NCBI GenBank assembly: GCA_024224155.1 | Contig: JAAENP010000319.1 | Coordinates: forward strand, 1-39,464 | Source of the DNA: a bacterium | GTDB lineage: Bacteria; Acidobacteriota; Thermoanaerobaculia; Multivoradales; JAHEKO01 | Length of the DNA stretch: 39,464 nucleotides | Direction of reading: 5' to 3' | Shown here: piece after piece, positions 35,007 through 39,464 of the stretch | How positions within the stretch are numbered: the stretch's first letter is position 1 | How the letters are laid out: each line of letters opens with the position of its first letter | The notes under the pieces: model-generated | Seen by the model: only the letters and a program-made list of their open reading frames with translations | Told to the model about the DNA's origin: nothing | The model's database searches: none | Program-made: the position numbers and the translations under genes

Positions 35007-35110
35007 GAAACAGGCCTCCTTGTAAGGTCGGGTGCGTGCCGGTACGCCGACCCGAGAGGTCGAAGAAGCTCCTACCAGAACCTCGCCGACTTGATTCGAT
35101 TGATCGGCCG

Positions 35111-35140
35111 ACGATACCCCTTCGCATCGAAAGAGGTCAA
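35111..35140 (-). promoter_or_regulatory. Candidate sigma-70-type promoter (TTGACC-N18-TATCGT) of the DUF1326 gene
   Basis: On the minus strand TTGACC (35140-35135) and TATCGT (35116-35111) are 18 nt apart, giving a leader of roughly 100 nt before the ATG at 35006. The -35 box is five of six to consensus. Confidence 0.45.
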
Positions 35141-35172
35141 GAATAACAATAGGTGACAGCGCCGCCTCGACG

Positions 35173-36120
35173 CTACTCCATCTCGCGCACCATCTCTTCG
35201 GCCTCCTCGACCGTGTCGATGTCTTTGGCCAGGGAGAGTCCTTCCAACAGCGGCAACCGGCCCCTGCGCTCCGGATAGCGGCGGCGATGCCGGTATCTGA
35301 CGAAGATGTTGCGTAGCCGGTAGGCCAGCTCCTCGGAGGTGCTGGTCCCTTTCCCCAGATGGACTCCCAGCAGAATGCTGTGGACGACCACCGTGAGGGT
35401 GATGGTCGGCAATCTCAGGCCCAGTAGGTGGCGGAGATCCTGGAGGAGAAGCCCGCCGAAGATATGGCTCAGGATCAACCACAGCCGATAGAGCACGGGC
35501 CGGTTGCGGCTGCGGTAGGCGAGGTTGAATGAGCTGTAGACGAGCGGCAGGCGGACGGCTTCCGGGTCGGCCACGACGACATGCCCGGGCAGCGAAGCTC
35601 TCGGCCCGGCGCCGCGGCGCGGCGCGATCCGATACTCCGGCTTCCAGGCCGAGGCGCCGAGCTCCTGCCTTCCCTCTGGGGCCAGGATCATCGGGAACCA
35701 GAAGTCCAGCGGCGCGTTCGAGTAGTAGTCCTCGAACAGGCGATGAAGCTCCCCGACCTCGGGGAGGATGTCGCAGGCCGTAATTGCGAGCGAGCGACCC
35801 GGGCAGTCGCGGGTAGCGGCGGTAATCGCCGCCTCGATGTTTTCGCCAAAGCTGCCGTCGGTGTCTATGACCTGGGCCGGTCCGCAGGTTTCGCCGTAAA
35901 CCTGTCGGGGCCCGGCGACGTAGAGCGGCTCGAAGAGTGCGCTTTCTACGAGCCGCTCGAGCAGGATGTCGATGAGGGCCCGGCCGGAGATCTCGATGTC
36001 GACTCCCTTGTAACCGCTCAGCGAGTGGAGACCCTGGACGTCTTCGGGCAGCGTACCCGGCCGCCGGTCGCTGCCGGCGAGGACAATCAAAGGCAGAGTC
36101 GGGCGTCCGTCAGTGTGCAT
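35173..36120 (-). CDS. Nucleotidyltransferase-like (MobA/GT-A fold) protein with C-terminal hydrophobic region
   Basis: The N-terminal part reads LPLIVLAGSDRRPGTLPEDV, an LAG-x-x-x-R loop like that of MobA-type NTP transferases, followed by GRALIDILLERLVESALFEP LYVAG and ITACDILPE, whose aspartate is placed like the metal-binding residue. The C-terminal third (about residues 225-285) has hydrophobic segments (LYRLWLILSHIFGGLLLQDL, ITLTVVVHSILLGVHLG), which is unusual for soluble MobA relatives and suggests membrane association. The exact substrate is unknown. The ATG at 36120 (315 residues) is the simplest start; an ATG at 36132 is in frame. Neither has a clear ribosome binding site. Confidence 0.7.
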   Translation of the reverse strand: MHTDGRPTLPLIVLAGSDRRPGTLPEDVQGLHSLSGYKGVDIEISGRALIDILLERLVESALFEPLYVAGPRQVYGETCGPAQVIDTDGSFGENIEAAITAATRDCPGRSLAITACDILPEVGELHRLFEDYYSNAPLDFWFPMILAPEGRQELGASAWKPEYRIAPRRGAGPRASLPGHVVVADPEAVRLPLVYSSFNLAYRSRNRPVLYRLWLILSHIFGGLLLQDLRHLLGLRLPTITLTVVVHSILLGVHLGKGTSTSEELAYRLRNIFVRYRHRRRYPERRGRLPLLEGLSLAKDIDTVEEAEEMVREME

Positions 36121-36170
36121 CGCGCGTGGCATATTCGAACACGACCGGCCCGGCCGTGGCCAGTGGGATT

Positions 36171-36216
36171 CGGTCGGCACCCTTCTCTTCGCTCGAGGGC
36201 AAGCGGAGGTCGACCG
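36171..36216. repeat. 46-nt palindromic repeat, copy B
   Basis: This copy has outer arms CGGTCG and CGACCG and an inner CCCT/AGGG pairing around GCTCG. It matches copy A at 39 of 46 positions without gaps. It lies in the divergent gap between the nucleotidyltransferase-like gene and rarA, about 50 nt from the former, rather than at a gene end. Confidence 0.7.
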
Positions 36217-36289
36217 CACCTGAGCTTGCCTCTCCCTCTACCCATGGCTCGCGAAGAGGCGGTACCGGCGTCTCCCACTTGCCTGGCGC

Positions 36290-36295
36290 TATGAT
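36290..36295 (+). promoter_or_regulatory. Candidate -10 box (TATGAT) of rarA, leaderless
   Basis: TATGAT is followed by 6 nt and then the rarA ATG at 36302, which has no Shine-Dalgarno sequence. No convincing -35 box is seen. Confidence 0.4.
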
Positions 36296-36301
36296 TCCGC
36301 C

Positions 36302-37726
36302 ATGACTCGTTCCTTGTTCGACGATCCATCCGACGGCCAGCCGGCGCGAGCCGGCCGCACCTCCGGTCCTCTCGCCGACCGCATGCGCCCCCGCGGCCTG
36401 GATGAGGTCGTGGGCCAGGAGAAGCTGGTCGGCGCGAAGGGGTTCCTGCGCCGGGCAATTCTGGAGGATCGGGTACCCTCGCTCATTCTGTGGGGGCCGC
36501 CGGGATCGGGCAAGACGACGATCGCCGAGATCATGGCGCGGGAGACGTCGAGCCGCTTCGTACCGTTTTCGGCGGTGACCTCGGGGATCAAGGAGGTCAA
36601 GGCGGTGATGGCGGATGCCGAGCGGCTCCGCCGGTCTCAGGGGCAGCGGACGCTTCTGTTCGTCGATGAGATTCACCGGTTCAACCGTGCGCAGCAGGAT
36701 GCCTTTCTCCCCTACGTCGAACGCGGAGACATCATCCTGGTGGGCGCGACGACGGAGAATCCTTCGTTCGAGTTGAACGGCGCGCTCTTGTCGCGATGCC
36801 GGGTGGTGGTTCTCGAGTCGCTCACGATCGAAGCGCTGGTGACGATCCTCGGGCGCGCTCTCGCCGATCGCGAGCGCGGCCCCTTCGCAAAAGCACCGTC
36901 CTCCGGGGTCGGGGCTGGCGCTGGCGCCGAGGCCCCCGTCGAAACGGATATCCAGATCGGACCCGAGGCACTCGAGGAGATCGCCCAGCTGGCGTCTGGT
37001 GACGCGCGCAAGGCGCTGAACCTACTCGAGCTCGCGGTGGCCGATGCCGCGGCTCGGGGCAACGAAGTCGGTGAGACGAGGATTGGCGCGGACGCCGTAC
37101 GCGAGATCTCGCAACGCAAGACCCTGCTCTACGACAAGTCGGGCGAAGAGCACTTCAATCTCATCTCCGCGCTTCACAAGTCGCTGCGCGAGAGCGATCC
37201 GGACGCAGCCCTCTACTGGCTGGCCAGAATGCTGGCCGCGGGCGAAGACCCGCTCTATCTCGCCCGGCGCATGGTGCGATTCGCAAGCGAAGACGTGGGA
37301 TTGGCCGACCCCGAGGCCCTGCCTCAGGCGCTGGCCGCCTGGGACACCTACCAACGGCTGGGCTCGCCCGAGGGCGAGCTGGCACTGGCCCAGGCGGCGA
37401 TCTACCTGGCGCTCGCGCCCAAGAGCAACGCGGTCTACGCCGGCTACAAGGCGGTCCGGCGAACGATCGAAGAGCGCCCGGCCGATCCCGTACCCATGTC
37501 GATCAGGAACGCGCCGACCGGCCTCATGAAGGAGGTCGGATACGGCGAAGGGCACGTCTACGCTCACGCCACCGAAGAAGGCATGGGTGGGATGGAGTGC
37601 CTGCCGGACTCGTTGGCGGGGAGCCGGTTCTACGAGCCGCGAGGGAGCGGGTTCGAGAAGAAGCTGCGGGAGAGGCTGAAGCGGTTTCGCCAAGTGAGAA
37701 CAAGGGTGCAGGGGCGCGTCTCCTGA
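36302..37726 (+). CDS. rarA: Replication-associated recombination protein A (RarA/MgsA), AAA+ ATPase
   Basis: The 474-residue product carries PLADRMRPRGLDEVVGQEKL, Walker A GPPGSGKTT (about residues 65-73), Walker B LLFVDEIHRFNRAQQDAFLP, sensor 1 VGATTENPSFELNGALLSRC and the C-terminal clamp-loader-like oligomerisation part (EDPLYLARRMVRFASEDVGL). RarA acts at stalled replication forks. An Ala/Gly-rich insert (about residues 200-220, SSGVGAGAGAEAPVE) interrupts the lid region and is not usual. The small membrane protein gene starts within its stop codon. Confidence 0.96.
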   Translation: MTRSLFDDPSDGQPARAGRTSGPLADRMRPRGLDEVVGQEKLVGAKGFLRRAILEDRVPSLILWGPPGSGKTTIAEIMARETSSRFVPFSAVTSGIKEVKAVMADAERLRRSQGQRTLLFVDEIHRFNRAQQDAFLPYVERGDIILVGATTENPSFELNGALLSRCRVVVLESLTIEALVTILGRALADRERGPFAKAPSSGVGAGAGAEAPVETDIQIGPEALEEIAQLASGDARKALNLLELAVADAAARGNEVGETRIGADAVREISQRKTLLYDKSGEEHFNLISALHKSLRESDPDAALYWLARMLAAGEDPLYLARRMVRFASEDVGLADPEALPQALAAWDTYQRLGSPEGELALAQAAIYLALAPKSNAVYAGYKAVRRTIEERPADPVPMSIRNAPTGLMKEVGYGEGHVYAHATEEGMGGMECLPDSLAGSRFYEPRGSGFEKKLRERLKRFRQVRTRVQGRVS

Positions 37727-37935
37727 TGCCTCTCGCACCACTCGTTCTCCTCGCGCTCGCCGTCCTGATCGTCGGAGAGGTGCGAGAGTACCGCCCGGAT
37801 CAAGGCCGGCACCGAGACGCGCGACTGGCCCTGGGAGGTCTGGTCCTCTGCTACGCCGCGCCGGTTCTTGTGGGCATTGCCTTTCTCCGCGAGATGTTCC
37901 TCGCAGTCCAGGGGGCCGCGGGCTTCGGAATGTGA
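37726..37935 (+). CDS. Small two-helix membrane protein, unknown function
   Basis: The ATG at 37726 shares a base with the rarA stop (TGATG), so translation is coupled. The 69-residue product has two hydrophobic helices (about residues 3-17, LAPLVLLALAVLIVG, and 36-55, LGGLVLCYAAPVLVGIAFLR) joined by a charged loop. I do not recognise the family. Coupling to rarA may only reflect expression. Confidence 0.55.
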   Translation: MPLAPLVLLALAVLIVGEVREYRPDQGRHRDARLALGGLVLCYAAPVLVGIAFLREMFLAVQGAAGFGM

Positions 37936-37949
37936 CGCGTCGTCCTAGG

Positions 37950-38942
37950 CTAGGGAGCCGACTCCGGAGGTTCCTCCTTTTCCTCTTCTTCCGCGAGCCG
38001 TTCGAGCTCGTCTTTGAGCGAACCCACCGTGGCGAAGAACTCGGCCGGCGATCGTGTCGCGAGCCACCTGGCCCCGACCGGTTTGAGCTCCGAAGCCAGC
38101 TGCGGGTTCGGCGAGAAGTCATCGCCCCCGGCGAACTCCATCACGCCAACGAAACCGAAGACAACCGCCACCGTGAGCGCGGCGGCGGTGGCGCGTCGCG
38201 CCGGTGCCATCGTCGATGCGACGCTCAGGTGCGCGTAGATCAAGCCTACCGAGACCAGCGCGGCGGCGATCCATTCGGCCACTTCGAAGGCGGAACCGGT
38301 CGACAAGAAGAAGTCCAGGTACTCGAAGCCCGTACTCAGCAGAGTAAACAGAACAGCCGCAACCGAGATCACGGTCCAGTGGGCCATGAAGCGAAACTCG
38401 TGCGACACGAGGCGGTTGCCGAGCGCCCAGAGCCCCGCCCACACGAGCAACAGGCACAGGGCCACGGCCAGGCTACTCAGCAGGTGAGACGCCTCGACCT
38501 GCCCATAGAGCTCGAAAAAGTCGGCGGCAAAGAGCGTAACCAGGGCAGTGGCGATCGCTGCCACCTTGGCCCAGGTGCCGGCGAAGAGCTTGGCTACGCC
38601 GCCGTCGTCGTGCCCGGCCGCCGGAGCCACCGGTTGTCTGGGAGTGCAAAAGCGCAGCCGGGTGTGGCCGATACGAACCTCGGTTCCCGCCTCGAGCTTC
38701 AAGCTCCTGACGCGTCGTCGAGGGCCGTCGGCGAAGACGCCGTTGCGGCTGTCTCGATCCTCGAGTCTCAGCCCGTCCTCGGTCTGCCGGACGATCAAGT
38801 GCTCTGGATCCGCCAGACGGTCGTCCACGATCACGTCGTTGCTGTAGGCCCGGCCGATCGTGAGCGGGAAACGACTGATTCGCTCCCGGCGACGCACGCG
38901 TCCCCGGCGATCCAGCACCTCGACAAAGATCACGGGTTCCAT
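37950..38942 (-). CDS. FHA-domain membrane protein
   Basis: Residues about 20-100 form an FHA domain (FPLTIGRAYSNDVIVDDRLA, DRDSRNGVFADG, VRIGHTRLRF). The conserved GR and N residues are present, but the usual serine of the S-x-x-H turn is replaced (DPEH), which could weaken phosphothreonine binding. Residues about 120-275 contain about five to six hydrophobic segments. A soluble, acidic tail follows (LKDELERLAEEEEKEEPPES). It is likely a membrane-bound reader of a phosphorylation signal. The start lies 13 nt inside the upstream gene, so the two are translationally coupled. Confidence 0.83.
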   Translation of the reverse strand: MEPVIFVEVLDRRGRVRRRERISRFPLTIGRAYSNDVIVDDRLADPEHLIVRQTEDGLRLEDRDSRNGVFADGPRRRVRSLKLEAGTEVRIGHTRLRFCTPRQPVAPAAGHDDGGVAKLFAGTWAKVAAIATALVTLFAADFFELYGQVEASHLLSSLAVALCLLLVWAGLWALGNRLVSHEFRFMAHWTVISVAAVLFTLLSTGFEYLDFFLSTGSAFEVAEWIAAALVSVGLIYAHLSVASTMAPARRATAAALTVAVVFGFVGVMEFAGGDDFSPNPQLASELKPVGARWLATRSPAEFFATVGSLKDELERLAEEEEKEEPPESAP

Positions 38943-39464
38943 CGAATCGCCCCCAGGTAGCTCTCTGCCAATTCGCGTCCCTTGTCGAGGGTTACGCCGG
39001 CCAGCACCAAAGTCGTCTCCAGCCCGCTCCGAGTCTCCCCCACCGAGGCCGCCTTGAAGACGACGTCGTACAGTCGGTCGAGCTTTTTGTATCGACGCGC
39101 GCAGAAAGCCACCTTGAGCGTCAGATCATTGGCTTTCACGAAACCCGACTCGCAGCGAAAGGACGTCACTTCCTTCTCGCCGCTCCAGATCCAACCGTAG
39201 TGCCTGCCGTAGAGATCGGTGAGCAGCTGGTAGAAGCGAAAGCGATTGAGCTTCTCGGTCGTCGCGACCCGGTGGCGAAAACTGACGATCCCGGATCGAT
39301 GCATGTGCGAGATGAACAGCTCATCGTCGGTCCCACATTGGTGAACCATCACTTCGTACGGCTCTTCCTCAACGCGCTCGGCGTCCGCCCAGCAGTTGAA
39401 GAACGGCGCCGGCTCTGTCGGCAGCTCGTAGGACCCGAGCTGACCGGTCTTGCCGGAGGCGACA
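38930..39464 (-). CDS. Protein of unknown function, N-terminus beyond the window
   Basis: The frame enters from the right edge (VASGKTGQLGSYELPTEPAP) and ends at 38930, overlapping the FHA gene start by 13 nt. The visible 177 residues include NCWADAERV, HQCGTDDELFISHMHRSG and a basic beta-rich C-terminal part (KVAFCARRYKKLDRLYDVVF KAASVGETRSG). No catalytic motif is visible in this portion. I do not recognise the family. The coupling suggests a function tied to the FHA protein, perhaps as its partner on the membrane or the periplasmic side. Confidence 0.6.
   Translation of the reverse strand, partial: VASGKTGQLGSYELPTEPAPFFNCWADAERVEEEPYEVMVHQCGTDDELFISHMHRSGIVSFRHRVATTEKLNRFRFYQLLTDLYGRHYGWIWSGEKEVTSFRCESGFVKANDLTLKVAFCARRYKKLDRLYDVVFKAASVGETRSGLETTLVLAGVTLDKGRELAESYLGAIRWNP

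Overview
This GC-rich window holds about 31 protein genes and reads like chromosomal DNA of an environmental, aerobic or facultatively respiring Gram-negative bacterium. Gram-negative features are an OmpA-type glycine-zipper lipoprotein, a remnant outer-membrane barrel and many Sec signal peptides. The gene mix (paired S9 peptidases, a FlgO-like secreted protein, DUF1326, DUF429, an FHA membrane protein) resembles Acidobacteriota, but that placement is an inference from gene style. No rRNA, tRNA, CRISPR array, integrase or transposase was seen.

Left part (1-12728) is dominated by respiration. A cytochrome b / two 4Fe-4S / MvhD-like fusion protein (2262-3911, +) is translationally overlapped by a membrane-anchored protein of unknown function. 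Facing it on the minus strand is a four-gene cluster: a small one-helix protein, a CuA subunit II (norS-like), a heme-copper oxidase subunit I (norY-like) and a SCO1/SenC copper chaperone. Subunit I keeps all heme and CuB histidines but lacks the cross-linked tyrosine of O2-reducing oxidases (His-Ser-Ser-Gln-Gln), so the cluster looks like the norSY-senC (sNOR) type of candidate nitric oxide reductase. Upstream on the same strand lie PEP carboxylase and a secreted animal-type heme peroxidase. A carotenoid-isomerase/retinol-saturase-like flavoenzyme and a partial membrane protein sit at the far left.

Middle part (12892-28869) carries two secreted S9 peptidases in convergent orientation, the OmpA lipoprotein, an AidB-like acyl-CoA dehydrogenase, then about 1 kb of gene remnants (19861-20814). 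After these come a MATE exporter, an ornithine-cyclodeaminase-family enzyme, a proline-iminopeptidase-like hydrolase, a CheR-type methyltransferase, a FlgO-like protein with a methyltransferase and a DinB protein, and a DUF429 protein.

Right part (29080-39464) has a small secreted protein, a degenerate staphylococcal-nuclease-like protein, an SRPBCC protein, a second acyl-CoA dehydrogenase, an arginase-fold protein with altered metal ligands, a DUF1326 protein, a nucleotidyltransferase-like protein, RarA with a small membrane protein, and an FHA membrane protein overlapping an incomplete gene.

Non-coding structure is informative. One 46-nt palindromic repeat occurs twice, plus a shortened third copy. 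A 127-bp element with terminal inverted repeats lies directly against the norY-like stop codon. Several genes without a Shine-Dalgarno sequence have a TANNNT box 6-7 nt before the start codon, suggesting leaderless mRNAs.
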